A DNA stretch of 64,000 bases from positions 50,799 to 114,798 of the forward strand of contig CAZCUF010000011.1 in NCBI GenBank assembly GCA_964502095.1, given 5' to 3'. Origin of the DNA: JACPVF01 sp964502095. Its GTDB lineage: Bacteria; Chloroflexota; Anaerolineae; Anaerolineales; Villigracilaceae. Of this stretch, positions 49,960 through 59,595 are shown in pieces (the first letter of the stretch is position 1; each line of letters opens with the position of its first letter). The notes below the pieces were generated by a model. That model saw only the letters and a program-made list of their open reading frames with translations, was not told the origin of the DNA and made no database searches. A program made the translations under genes and the position numbers.

Positions 49960-50961
49960 ATGGATATCAAAGCGATTCTTTCCGCCATCGAATCGGAACT
50001 TCAACGCCAGATCGCGCGCCTCGACCAACCCTATACACAATCGTTCCACGAAATTCTCACCTATCACATGGGCTGGACGGGCGAGGGCGCGGGTTCTGAA
50101 GCAACAGGCAAACGCATCCGCCCGCTATTATTATTGCTGGTCAGCGCGGCTTGCGGTGCAGATTGGACTCCAGCCCTGCCAGCCGCCGCGGCGGTGGAAT
50201 TGATGCACAACTTCAGCTTGTTGCACGATGACATTCAGGACAATTCCCCCAAGCGGCGCGGCCGCCCAACCGCATGGGTGAAGTGGGGTATGCCGCTGGC
50301 GATCAATGCGGGCGACGCGCTCTTTGTGCTCTCCAATCAAGCCATGCTGGATTTGATGCCATCGTATCCCGCGCAGACCGTATTGCAGACTGCCGTTATC
50401 TTGAACGATGCCTGTCTCGATCTGACGCGCGGCCAATTTCTCGATATAAGCTATGAGCAAAGATCGGATTTAACCCTGGACGATTATTGGCCGATGATCG
50501 CCGGTAAAACCGCCTCCCTGCTGGCGGCTTGCTGTCAGATCGGCGCAATTTTGGGCAACGCAGATTCTGCAACGCAACAAGCTTATCGATCCTTCGGTCA
50601 CGACCTTGGGTTGGCGTTTCAGGTTCAGGATGATATTCTCGGAATTTGGGGCGATGAAACCGCGACCGGCAAATCCATTGCAAGCGATCTGGTGGAGGGA
50701 AAAAAATCATTGCCCGTTTTATACGGATTAAATCAGAGGCGCAAGTTTGCTGCGCGCTGGAAGCTGGGGCCGGTTACAAATAATGAAGTTAAAGAAATGG
50801 CAGATGTATTAGCTCGTGAGGGTGGCTATGACTACGCGCAAGGTCAAGCAGAGCATTGGACCCAGTCCGCGTTGAAGAGCTTGGAGGAAGCAAACTCAAA
50901 AGGCTCGGCGGGCGAAGCGTTATTCGAGCTGGCGAATAAATTGCTGAAACGGGAGCAATGA
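49960..50961 (+). CDS. Polyprenyl (geranylgeranyl-type) diphosphate synthase
   Basis: 333 aa. First Asp-rich motif HDDIQDNSPKRRGRPT, second motif FQVQDDILGIWGD, Lys in TGKSIASDLVEGKKSLP. Condenses IPP with allylic diphosphates to about C15-C20 or longer chains; the final length is not readable here. Starts immediately after the HAD stop codon (TAA ATG). Confidence 0.94.
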   Translation: MDIKAILSAIESELQRQIARLDQPYTQSFHEILTYHMGWTGEGAGSEATGKRIRPLLLLLVSAACGADWTPALPAAAAVELMHNFSLLHDDIQDNSPKRRGRPTAWVKWGMPLAINAGDALFVLSNQAMLDLMPSYPAQTVLQTAVILNDACLDLTRGQFLDISYEQRSDLTLDDYWPMIAGKTASLLAACCQIGAILGNADSATQQAYRSFGHDLGLAFQVQDDILGIWGDETATGKSIASDLVEGKKSLPVLYGLNQRRKFAARWKLGPVTNNEVKEMADVLAREGGYDYAQGQAEHWTQSALKSLEEANSKGSAGEALFELANKLLKREQ

Positions 50962-50985
50962 AAAGGTCCGATTGAAGCGCTCTGC

Positions 50986-51015
50986 TTGACATGCTTCGCC
51001 GCGTCCGGCTATAAT
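50986..51015 (+). promoter_or_regulatory. Consensus promoter of tRNA-Gly
   Basis: -35 TTGACA (50986-50991), 18-nt spacer, -10 TATAAT (51010-51015). Confidence 0.9.
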
Positions 51016-51040
51016 CGCGCCACGCGTAAGCAAATCATGT

Positions 51041-51112
51041 GCGGGTGTAGTTCAGTGGTAGAACGCTTGCTTCCCAAGCAAGATATCGTGGGTTCGAGTC
51101 CCATCACCCGCT
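51041..51112 (+). tRNA. tRNA-Gly (CCC anticodon)
   Basis: Acceptor GCGGGTG / CACCCGC; D arm GTTCAGTGGTAGAAC; anticodon stem CTTGC/GCAAG with loop TTCCCAA; T arm GTGGGTTCGAGTCCCAT. Confidence 0.95.
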
Positions 51113-51116
51113 CCTC

Positions 51117-51144
51117 GTCGAGGCAATCTTGTCTCGACTTTTTT
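51117..51144 (+). terminator. Terminator after tRNA-Gly
   Basis: GTCGAGGC (51117-51124) / GTCTCGAC (51131-51138), 8 pairs with one G-U, then TTTTTT. Confidence 0.88.
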
Positions 51145-51206
51145 GTTAAGTCTGTTGTAAGGTAGCTGTTATGTACACTCGCGTGCCTGCTAGTAGAATC
51201 AATAAG

Positions 51207-51599
51207 ATGATTCCAATGCCTGAAAAGAAAACCATACTCTACGTAGAAGATAATTCCGATAACCGCAAACTGATCCGGCGCATCCTTGAAGCCGAGGGAT
51301 ATGCCATGATGGAAGCCTCGAATGCCGGAGAAGCGTTGAGCGCGTTGGATGCAAATAATCTCGATTTGATTCTGATGGATATCAACATGCCGGACGTGGA
51401 TGGTTATACATTAACATCGCAAATCCGGCAGATACCTGCGCACGCCAAAGTTCCGATCATTGCTGTGACGGCCAACGTAATGCGCGGCGACCGGGAGAAA
51501 TCTTTGGAAGCCGGATGCGACGGATACATTCAAAAACCGATTGACGTTGACGCCCTGCCGAAATTAATTGAACGCTTTATGAGGAATCCGAATGTCTGA
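51207..51599 (+). CDS. Single-domain response regulator 1
   Basis: 130 aa, receiver domain only: acidic pair in ILYVEDNSDNRKL, phospho-acceptor Asp in LILMDINMPDVDGY, Thr in IAVTANVM and Lys in IQKPID. ATG at 51207 is preferred over 51171: it is 7 nt after a TAGAAT -10 candidate (51194-51199) and the receiver starts there. Acts in a phosphorelay; output is by protein contact. First gene of the receptor array; overlaps the second regulator by 8 nt. Confidence 0.9.
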   Translation: MIPMPEKKTILYVEDNSDNRKLIRRILEAEGYAMMEASNAGEALSALDANNLDLILMDINMPDVDGYTLTSQIRQIPAHAKVPIIAVTANVMRGDREKSLEAGCDGYIQKPIDVDALPKLIERFMRNPNV

Positions 51600-52044
51600 C
51601 CCGGCCTCAGCCATGTCTCAAACCCAATCCATTCGCAAGACGACCATTCCAAAAGATACGGCCGTCCTGGTGGTCGAAGACAACGTATCGAACTTTGTTT
51701 TGATCGCGCGCATGCTGGGTTATCTCGGAGTCCACTGTGAGTGGAAAACATCCGGCTACGAGGTTGTCGAATATGCCGATGCCCTGCCAAAGCTCGACCT
51801 GGTATTGATGGATATCCGCCTGCCGTACGAAGACGGCTACGGCGCACTTAAAAAGATCCGCACGTCGGAACGCTTCAAATCCGTGCCGATCGTGGCCGTG
51901 ACAGCCGAGGCCAGCCTCGATCAAATGAACAAAGCGCGCGCGTCGGGTTTCGATGGTTTCCTCGGCAAACCGCTCGATCCAGACCGATTTCCAGATCAAA
52001 TCCGTAGAATCCTGAACGGCGAGCAGGTATGGGAATATAATTAA
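51592..52044 (+). CDS. Single-domain response regulator 2
   Basis: 150 aa. Receiver domain after a 20-residue extension: VLVVEDNVSNF, Asp in LVLMDIRLPYEDGY, VTAEA, Lys in FLGKPLD. Its gene starts within the end of the first regulator and ends 2 nt before the first GAF protein, so it is one transcript. Probably a phosphate sink or connector for the kinase that reads the receptor array. Confidence 0.9.
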   Translation: MSDPASAMSQTQSIRKTTIPKDTAVLVVEDNVSNFVLIARMLGYLGVHCEWKTSGYEVVEYADALPKLDLVLMDIRLPYEDGYGALKKIRTSERFKSVPIVAVTAEASLDQMNKARASGFDGFLGKPLDPDRFPDQIRRILNGEQVWEYN

Positions 52045-52046
52045 CT

Positions 52047-55000
52047 ATGAACATTTCCCGGCCTGGAACGATCCAGGATGAGCGCAATCCAAGCGAATTC
52101 AAAGGCAGCCTGACACGATCTCTTATTCAGACGCTGCTTTTGTTGACTTTAATCCCTTTGCTCGCCCTGGGCGGCGCGGCCTATCTCAGAGCCAGGACGT
52201 TGCTCCGCCAGCAGGCCATTTCTCAAATGCAAAACCTGCTGAATATCCAAACGGGGAATATCGAACTCCTTCTGAAAATCAAGAGCATCCGCCTGGACCG
52301 CTTCACGCGGCAACAGGGAATGGCTACGGATATTCAACAGGGCTTGAGCGCCGACAGGCAGAATATCAGCTTCGGCGCCATTCGCCAGCAAGTTGTAGCA
52401 GACCTCCGCTCGCTGAACAGCGATGAGGGACGCCCGCTTTTCAACCAGTTCCTGCTGATCGAAAATAGCGGCATTATCCAAGTCGCCACACAACAAGATT
52501 GGGAAGGCGTTGATCTTAATCGTACCGAGCTCGGAAAGACGCTCGCCCTGCAAAAACCTGCAACCATTACGCTGTTTAACCTGGCCCCGCTCTACCCGAA
52601 CAAGCTGGTCACTTTGACGATCCAGCCTTTCTATTCCGATTCGGGCTCAGCGCTGGGTTCCATCATTGGAGTCACCGAACCTCAAAACCTGCGCGAACTG
52701 CTTCAACCGCTCATTAACCTCAGCCCCTCGGCCGATGCTTACTTTGTCAGTTCGAACGGCGTGCTAGTGGGCAGTGACCCATACACTGAAGATCTGGTAT
52801 TGGCTCAAAGTTCGCCGGAACAAAAACAGCAACTCGACACAGCTTTCGGAAAAATGATGGGCCCAAATGCGGAGCATGGACCGATCTCTCTCGAGTTCCC
52901 CCTAGCCGGCGGACGCGCGGTGATCGCACAAGCCAAGTGGTTACCCAGCCTGGATGCCGGAATTGTCCTTCAGATCCATCAGGAAACTGTGCTCGGACAA
53001 ATTAACAGCCTGCTTCCTTTCACGCTTCTGGTTGTCCTGATTGCGCTGGCGGGCATGGGACTGGTAATCGTTACCAGCATCAACCGGTTTAGCAATCCCA
53101 TTCGGGCGCTGGCGGAAATTACGCGTCACTTTGTGGAAGGAAACTTCAGCGAACGCGCTCCCGTCAACGCGAAGGATGAAGTCGGTTTTCTGGCTCATTC
53201 GTTCAACCAGATGGCGGACGAATTAAGCGATCTTTATCGGTCGCTGGAACAAAAAGTGGAGGAACGTTCGCGCCAGATCCGAACGGCGGCTGAAGTTGCG
53301 CAAGGCATCAGCGCCTCGTCCAACCTGAGCGAATTGATCGATCGCACCACGCGCCTGATCGTGGAACGCTTCGGCTATTATCATGCGGCGATCTTTATGC
53401 TCGACCGATTCGGAAGAGAAGCGGTTGTACGCGCGGCTTACGGCCCGGCCGCGCAGGATTTTCTGGATAACAACTTCAGCCTCGAGGTAGGCTCCAAATC
53501 CATTGTCGGCTGGGTCTCGGCCAATAACGAGCCGCGCGTTGCATCCGATGTGGCAAACGATCCAATTCACTTCAAGAACAGCCTGCTGGTCAACACCAGG
53601 GCCGAAGTCGGCATTCCCATTTCCTCGGGCGATACGGTATTCGGCATTCTGGATGTACAAAGCACGGAACCAAATGCCTTCGATGCAGAGACCGTGATCG
53701 TCCTGCAAACTCTTGCGAACCAGATTGCGGCCGCCATCAATAACGCAAGCCTGCTCGAGTCTTCGCAGATCAACCTTCAGGAACTCGAACGTCTTTATCG
53801 TTCCAGCCGCCAGATCGTGCAGTCCAAATCGAATTCGGATATTTTGAATATCGTTACCGCCGCGCTCAAAGACGCGCCGTATCTGACGGCCACCTTCCGC
53901 GCCCAGGGAAATTCATTGGAACTGGTCTCTGTGAATGATCCCAAAAGCCGCGTGGGCGGAGCGACCATCCCGCGCGTCATCAATTTACATCCAAGAGATG
54001 TTGCAAAGCAATTGGCGGGCGAATCGATCTTCGACCTGAACGCCGCTTCCGCTTCGCCGGAATTACTGCGACTCCCAATCGTTCTGGGTTGCCGCTATGT
54101 CGCTTACCTCCCCATCATGCGAAATGATGAGATGGATCATCTGCTGATGATCGGTTCGGTCAATGAACCCATCAACCGCACTGTGTTACAGCCGTATCTC
54201 AACCTGGCCGACCTTGCATCGATCACAATGGCAAAAGTGGACGTGTCGGAGGCCACTGATGAACGCCTGCGCGAACTGAACGCGCTCAGCGCCATTGGAC
54301 AAATAGTCTCCAGCGCCAGCGACGCGCCCACTCTCTATTCCACGTTAAATGAACAAGTGCGCAATATCATCGGCAACTATGCTTTCGCCATCGCGCTTTA
54401 CGATGAAGATTCAAGTACGCTTCAGTTCCCGTTTATATATGAAGACGGCAGAACTCAATCAATTCCTCCAGTGCCGTTGGGCCAGGGTCTCACATCAATT
54501 TTAATCAGCTCCAAGCAACCCTTAATGCTGGTCGAGGAAGTGGAGCGGCGCGCAACGGCCTTAGGCGCATTGACAGTTGGCAAGCCTGCCAAATCCTGGA
54601 TGGGCGCCCCAATGCTTCTGAACAATAAAGTCATCGGCGCACTGGTCCTGCAGGATACGGAGCGCGAGTTTGCGTTTACAGAAAACAACTTGAAGTTCCT
54701 TGCTTCGATGGCTACACAAGTAGCGGGGGCCATTGACAATATCCGCCTTTTGGAAGACAGCCGTCTGCGCGCCCTGCAACTTGAAACCGCCGCGGAAATT
54801 GCGCGCGATATCAGCAGTTCGCTAAATCTCGACGAAATATTGGCGAAGGCCGTTCAACTCATCCGCGACCGGTTCGACTTCTACCATGCCGCGGTATTCC
54901 TGATCGATCTGCCACATGAATTTGCGGTGATTCGCGAAGCGACCGGCGAAGCCGGCGCGCAAATGAAGCGGCTGAATCACAAATTGGGGATCGGTTCGAA

Positions 55001-55964
55001 ATCCATCGTTGGCTATGTGGCAGGGCGAGGCGAAACGCTGGTGATCAACGATACGGATAAAGACCCCACGTATTACGCCAACCCCCTGCTCCCGGATACG
55101 CGCGCAGAAGCCGCGACCCCGCTAAAAGTTGGCGACCGCATTCTTGGCGTGCTCGATGTGCAAAGCAGGCACGCTTACGTATTCGACGACGACAACCTCC
55201 GCACCTTGCAGATTCTGGCCGATCAGCTAGCCATTGCAGTGGTCAACAGCGAATTGTTCTCGGAGACGCAGGAGCATCTGTCCCAGCATCGTTTATTGCA
55301 TCACATTACGACCACCGCCGCCTCGGGCACTACGCTCGAAGAAGCGCTTTCCAGCGCGGTCAACGGCTTGCAAGTAACGTTGGGCGGCGACCGCGTTGCC
55401 ATTTTATTCATCGACCGCGACCGCAAGGAACTTCAACTCAAAGCCTCGGTCGGATATTCGGAAGAGGCGAACCAGATTCGGATCGAGATGGGAACCGGCG
55501 TTACAGGCTGGGTGGCAACTCACCGGCGGCCGTTACGCGTCGAGGACGTCAGCCAGGATCCGCGCTACATCCAGATCAGCGCCAATACAAAATCCGAACT
55601 GGCCGTTCCATTGATCTATCGAAATGAACTGTTGGGCGTGCTGAACGTCGAAAGCGAGCAAACAAGCGCTTACACCGAAAACGATGAAGAAATGCTCGGC
55701 ACGTTGGGCGGCAGTCTGGCGGCAGTGATCGCCAACGCGCGTTTGCTCGAACAAATCCGCACACAGGCCGAACGCGAAAGATTGCTTTATGAAGTGACGA
55801 GCAAGATTCGCCGCTCCACCGATATTCAAACCATCCTCGCCACTACTGCCAGCGAATTGACAAAAGCGGTGCGGGCGCGGCGCACCGAAATCAAAATCGA
55901 ACCGGTTGTGGAAACCGACAGCAAGACGCAGGAAGATCGTAACAACGGCGGAGAGCGGTCATGA
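52047..55964 (+). CDS. Membrane receptor with extracytoplasmic sensor, HAMP and five GAF domains, no kinase
   Basis: 1305 aa. TM1 about 25-47, extracytoplasmic Cache-like sensor about 50-318, TM2 about 321-345, HAMP about 346-398, coiled coil, GAF1 about 420-570 (YYHAAIFMLDRFGREAVVRAAYG...LDVQSTEPNAF), a weaker GAF2 about 590-735, GAF3 about 750-905, GAF4 about 920-1070, GAF5 about 1085-1245, then a short helical tail. No HisKA, HATPase, GGDEF or methyl-accepting domain is visible. Overlaps the next gene by 4 nt. Likely a sensor subunit that relays signals to a separate kinase. Confidence 0.85.
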   Translation: MNISRPGTIQDERNPSEFKGSLTRSLIQTLLLLTLIPLLALGGAAYLRARTLLRQQAISQMQNLLNIQTGNIELLLKIKSIRLDRFTRQQGMATDIQQGLSADRQNISFGAIRQQVVADLRSLNSDEGRPLFNQFLLIENSGIIQVATQQDWEGVDLNRTELGKTLALQKPATITLFNLAPLYPNKLVTLTIQPFYSDSGSALGSIIGVTEPQNLRELLQPLINLSPSADAYFVSSNGVLVGSDPYTEDLVLAQSSPEQKQQLDTAFGKMMGPNAEHGPISLEFPLAGGRAVIAQAKWLPSLDAGIVLQIHQETVLGQINSLLPFTLLVVLIALAGMGLVIVTSINRFSNPIRALAEITRHFVEGNFSERAPVNAKDEVGFLAHSFNQMADELSDLYRSLEQKVEERSRQIRTAAEVAQGISASSNLSELIDRTTRLIVERFGYYHAAIFMLDRFGREAVVRAAYGPAAQDFLDNNFSLEVGSKSIVGWVSANNEPRVASDVANDPIHFKNSLLVNTRAEVGIPISSGDTVFGILDVQSTEPNAFDAETVIVLQTLANQIAAAINNASLLESSQINLQELERLYRSSRQIVQSKSNSDILNIVTAALKDAPYLTATFRAQGNSLELVSVNDPKSRVGGATIPRVINLHPRDVAKQLAGESIFDLNAASASPELLRLPIVLGCRYVAYLPIMRNDEMDHLLMIGSVNEPINRTVLQPYLNLADLASITMAKVDVSEATDERLRELNALSAIGQIVSSASDAPTLYSTLNEQVRNIIGNYAFAIALYDEDSSTLQFPFIYEDGRTQSIPPVPLGQGLTSILISSKQPLMLVEEVERRATALGALTVGKPAKSWMGAPMLLNNKVIGALVLQDTEREFAFTENNLKFLASMATQVAGAIDNIRLLEDSRLRALQLETAAEIARDISSSLNLDEILAKAVQLIRDRFDFYHAAVFLIDLPHEFAVIREATGEAGAQMKRLNHKLGIGSKSIVGYVAGRGETLVINDTDKDPTYYANPLLPDTRAEAATPLKVGDRILGVLDVQSRHAYVFDDDNLRTLQILADQLAIAVVNSELFSETQEHLSQHRLLHHITTTAASGTTLEEALSSAVNGLQVTLGGDRVAILFIDRDRKELQLKASVGYSEEANQIRIEMGTGVTGWVATHRRPLRVEDVSQDPRYIQISANTKSELAVPLIYRNELLGVLNVESEQTSAYTENDEEMLGTLGGSLAAVIANARLLEQIRTQAERERLLYEVTSKIRRSTDIQTILATTASELTKAVRARRTEIKIEPVVETDSKTQEDRNNGGERS

Positions 55965-57874
55965 AATTCGATCTTCAGAATTTTCTGCAGGGTTTGTTGA
56001 ATAAGACGGGCCGTTGGTACATTGTCGTGGCAGTTGCCGGCGTACAACTTATTGCTTTTATCAGCGCGGGCCTGGCCACCTTCTTCACGCAGAGCAATGC
56101 CCAACTATCTCCCGAACAACTCGGTAAGTCCAGCAACTTATTGTTTTATCTGGTGCTGATTGGAGACGCGGCCATGCTTGCCTGGGCCTTCATGGCGAAT
56201 CGAGAAGCCGGCGAACTTTTGGAAGCCCGGGCGCGTAACGTTCAATCGCCGCCCAATTCCCAGCGGGAGATCGAAGCATGGAAGCAGATTAATTCACTGC
56301 CAAGCCGGTTTGCCGTGGCAACTGTCTTTGTCGCATTTGTCTTCGAAGTCTTCCCAATGCTTTATTATCTTTATCGAATCCTTCACATCACCTTCGACCA
56401 GGCGATCTACACACTCGAGGGCAGTATAGTAGTCACCCTGGGAGCGGGCGTCATTTCAACATTTCTGCTGGATCAATTCATGCGGCCGGCCCGCAAAATT
56501 CTACTGCCCAAAAGCTTTGAAGCACAGCACGTCGGCGTGATAGGCTTTCCGCTATGGGCACGCATTCTGGGCATTGCTCTCGTTCTGATCGCGGTCACCG
56601 GCTTTTTGGTCGCGCCGATTGGATATCACCACGCGATCCTCGCCGCGCAAAGCGGGGAGAATATCGACCAGGTGCTATATAACTTCCGCATCCAAGCCGG
56701 ACTGGCAAGCCTGGTCGCCGTACTATTCGGTCTGATCTTCGCCTGGTTGCTGGTCCGCTCAGTGATGGAACCGATCGAGCGAATCGTGAAACGCATGCGC
56801 GAAGTCGAACAGGGCCAGCTTGGCGCGCGCATCAGCGTCACTGCGCCAGACGAGATCGGCGAAATGGCCATTTACTTTAATCACATGACGGAAAGCCTGG
56901 GTGCATTGCAGGCCACATTCGAAAGCCAGGTGAAGGAGCGCACAGCCCGCTTGAACGCCACTATCGGCGTCAGTCAGGCCGTGAGCGCCATCCTCGATGT
57001 GAACGAATTGACGGAGCGCGTGGTAAATGTGATCGCCCAACAATTCAACTATTACTATGTGGCGTTATTCCTAATTAGCCCCGACGGCAAATGGGCAGAA
57101 TTACGCGCTGCCACGGGGGATGCCGGCCGGGTTCTTCTTCAGAACAAACACCGATTGGAAGTTGGCAGTAAAAGCATGGTGGGAACGTCCATTTTAGTCA
57201 GACAGCCCAGAGTGGCAATGGCGACCAGCGAAGAGCCAATTCGTTTCGATAATCCGCTATTGCCCTATACACGCTCTGAAATCGCCCTGCCCTTGATGGC
57301 TGGGGACAGAGTGCTGGGCGCGCTGGACGCGCAATCCACCAAGGAGGGCGCGTTCGGCCCGGAAGATATCGAGACGCTTCAATCCACTGCAAATCTGGTG
57401 GCGATCGCGCTCGAGAACGCGCGGCTGTTCCAGGAATCCGCTGAAAGCCTGCGGGAGATGCGCGCCATCCAACAACAATACCTCGTGACTTCCTGGCAGA
57501 ATATTTCGAACAAATCGGAGTTGGGTTATACCATCGGCGAACTGGATGCCAACGACCAATCCACAGAAGTAGAGATCCCGTTGACTCTGCGCGAGCAAAA
57601 GATCGGCGTCATCAACCTAACCAGTGAAACCGATTTGGAGCCGGAGGACAAGTATTTACTCGAAGCGGTGGCGACACAGACTGCGCTTGCCCTAGAAAAC
57701 GCCCGCCTAGTGGAAGAAAGTCAGACTACAGCCCGGCGTGAACATCTAGTTTCGGAGATAACCGGCAAAATCTGGTCATCGAATACCGTGGATGGTATTT
57801 TGCAGGCCGCCATCAAGGAACTGGGCCGCGCGCTGGATACCGATGAAGTCACAATCGAATTGAAAGTGGATTAG
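55961..57874 (+). CDS. Membrane receptor: multi-TM, HAMP, GAF, half-GAF, no kinase
   Basis: 637 aa. About six N-terminal membrane helices (20-262), HAMP about 263-315, coiled coil, GAF about 345-495 (RTARLNATIGVSQAVSA...YYYVALFLISPDG), then a segment resembling only the second half of a GAF (VEIPLTLREQKIGVINL) at about 500-595, and a helix (ILQAAIKELGRALDTDEVTI) at the end. The other receptors share this tail. No catalytic output. 2 nt from the next gene. Confidence 0.85.
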   Translation: MKFDLQNFLQGLLNKTGRWYIVVAVAGVQLIAFISAGLATFFTQSNAQLSPEQLGKSSNLLFYLVLIGDAAMLAWAFMANREAGELLEARARNVQSPPNSQREIEAWKQINSLPSRFAVATVFVAFVFEVFPMLYYLYRILHITFDQAIYTLEGSIVVTLGAGVISTFLLDQFMRPARKILLPKSFEAQHVGVIGFPLWARILGIALVLIAVTGFLVAPIGYHHAILAAQSGENIDQVLYNFRIQAGLASLVAVLFGLIFAWLLVRSVMEPIERIVKRMREVEQGQLGARISVTAPDEIGEMAIYFNHMTESLGALQATFESQVKERTARLNATIGVSQAVSAILDVNELTERVVNVIAQQFNYYYVALFLISPDGKWAELRAATGDAGRVLLQNKHRLEVGSKSMVGTSILVRQPRVAMATSEEPIRFDNPLLPYTRSEIALPLMAGDRVLGALDAQSTKEGAFGPEDIETLQSTANLVAIALENARLFQESAESLREMRAIQQQYLVTSWQNISNKSELGYTIGELDANDQSTEVEIPLTLREQKIGVINLTSETDLEPEDKYLLEAVATQTALALENARLVEESQTTARREHLVSEITGKIWSSNTVDGILQAAIKELGRALDTDEVTIELKVD

Positions 57875-57876
57875 AG

Positions 57877-59595
57877 ATGACCATTCCCACGATCCGTCGG
57901 CAGGAAACGACCACCGGTTTCTCCTTCCAGCAATGGCAGGAAAACTTCCTGCGCGTCGTTTTGCGCGGCGCAGTGATCTTCGGTTTGTTCGCCCTGATCC
58001 CGGTATTATTCACAAATATCGACTCGCGCCTGTTAATTGTTTATTTCATTGCCTATCTTGCGCTGGTAGTGGTTGCCTTCGTTCCGAATATCCCTCAAAG
58101 TTATCGCGCTGCCACGTTCATTTTCCTGTTTTATCTGCTCGGCGCCAGCAGTTTGCTCAATACGGGCATCTGGGGCGGTTCAAGGGCCTTCTTTGTTGCA
58201 TTGGTCATTGTAACGGGACTGCTGGCTTCCCCGCGCGCGGCCGTTACCGCGGCTTTCGTTTCGGTCTTATCCACAGGGATCGTCGCGTTCCTGGTCATCA
58301 ACGGTCTATATCACCTGTCAACCAGTGATCTTCCCGGCGGTGACTTCGCTATTTGGGCCAGCGGCACAGGCACGATCATAATGCTGGATGCCATCATCAT
58401 CACCGGGCTGGTTCTGTTCCAGCGGGAATTTAGTTCTGCTCAACAGCGCGCTACACAAAGAATCGCCGAACTTGGCGCCGAACAAAAAGAGTTGACGAAA
58501 AAACTCGAAGCAGGCGAAGAAGAGGCCCAGCAAAAGACAAGGGAATTTCAGGCGGCGGCGAAAGTCGCCCGTCAGATCGTGGAGATCACGAATCTTGGGG
58601 ACCTGCTCAATAACATTACAGCCATGATCGCCAAAGAATTCAATCTCTATCATGCCGGCATCTTTCTCCTGGACGAAACGAAACAATTTGCGGTGCTTCA
58701 AGCAGTCTCTTCCGAGGGCGGGAAAAAGATGCTCGAGGCAGGGCACCGCCTCGAGGTCGGGACTCAAGGAATCGTCGGCCTCGTTGCCGAACGAGCGCGT
58801 CCCCGCATCGCCCTTGACGTTGGAACGGACCCCGTTTTCTTTAACAATCCGCACCTGCCGCTGACTCACTCCGAGATGGCCCTGCCGCTGATCGCCCGAG
58901 AAAAAACAATCGGCGTGCTGGATGTTCAATCCGAAAAACCGCAGGCCTTCACTCAAAGTGATATCGATGTGCTTCAGACTGTCGCAGACCAGCTTGCCAT
59001 CGCCATCGAAAATGCCCGTCTGCTCAGTGAGACGGATACGGCGATTCACGAATTCGAATCGCTCACCAAAGCCCAGGCCAAAGAAGCCTGGCAGGAATAT
59101 TTGAAAGAACGCATCTCGGGCTATCAGTACACTCCACTGGGAATACGCCCGCTGACGGACAGCGCTCAACCGTCTCACGGTAAAACAATGAAGGTGGCGC
59201 TCAAACTGCGCGGGCAACAAATTGGAACGTTAAACTTATCCCGCAAAGCCGCCGGACCGGATTGGACGCCGCGGGAACAGGATTTGGTCGCGAACATTGC
59301 GGGACAAATCGTTCTGGCGTTGGACAACAGCCGCCTCCTGGAAGAAACTCAGAAGAACGCGGCGCGCGATCAACTGGTTGCCAATGTCACCAGCCGCATT
59401 CGTGAAACGCTGGATATGGAAACCGTTCTGCAAACCGCGGCAGTTGAACTGCGGAAAGCATTCGGTTTACAGGAAGCGGAAATACGGCTTGGAATATCCA
59501 CCGATGAAAATGATCAACAGGCCCTTGAGCCGAAACGAAAAAAGGGCGCCGGCTCCAATAGACACAAAGACTTGACGGATCTTGAACAAGATTAA
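57877..59595 (+). CDS. Membrane receptor: multi-TM, coiled coil, GAF, half-GAF, no HAMP or kinase
   Basis: 572 aa. About six membrane helices (25-182), coiled coil about 185-230 (QKELTKKLEAGEEEAQQKTR), GAF about 232-385 (YHAGIFLLDETKQFAVLQAV), half-GAF about 400-500 (MKVALKLRGQQIGTLNLS), then the shared C-terminal helix (VLQTAAVELRKAFGLQEAEI) and a basic tail. No HAMP domain, unlike its neighbours. The next start codon overlaps this stop by 1 nt (TAATG). Confidence 0.83.
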   Translation: MTIPTIRRQETTTGFSFQQWQENFLRVVLRGAVIFGLFALIPVLFTNIDSRLLIVYFIAYLALVVVAFVPNIPQSYRAATFIFLFYLLGASSLLNTGIWGGSRAFFVALVIVTGLLASPRAAVTAAFVSVLSTGIVAFLVINGLYHLSTSDLPGGDFAIWASGTGTIIMLDAIIITGLVLFQREFSSAQQRATQRIAELGAEQKELTKKLEAGEEEAQQKTREFQAAAKVARQIVEITNLGDLLNNITAMIAKEFNLYHAGIFLLDETKQFAVLQAVSSEGGKKMLEAGHRLEVGTQGIVGLVAERARPRIALDVGTDPVFFNNPHLPLTHSEMALPLIAREKTIGVLDVQSEKPQAFTQSDIDVLQTVADQLAIAIENARLLSETDTAIHEFESLTKAQAKEAWQEYLKERISGYQYTPLGIRPLTDSAQPSHGKTMKVALKLRGQQIGTLNLSRKAAGPDWTPREQDLVANIAGQIVLALDNSRLLEETQKNAARDQLVANVTSRIRETLDMETVLQTAAVELRKAFGLQEAEIRLGISTDENDQQALEPKRKKGAGSNRHKDLTDLEQD

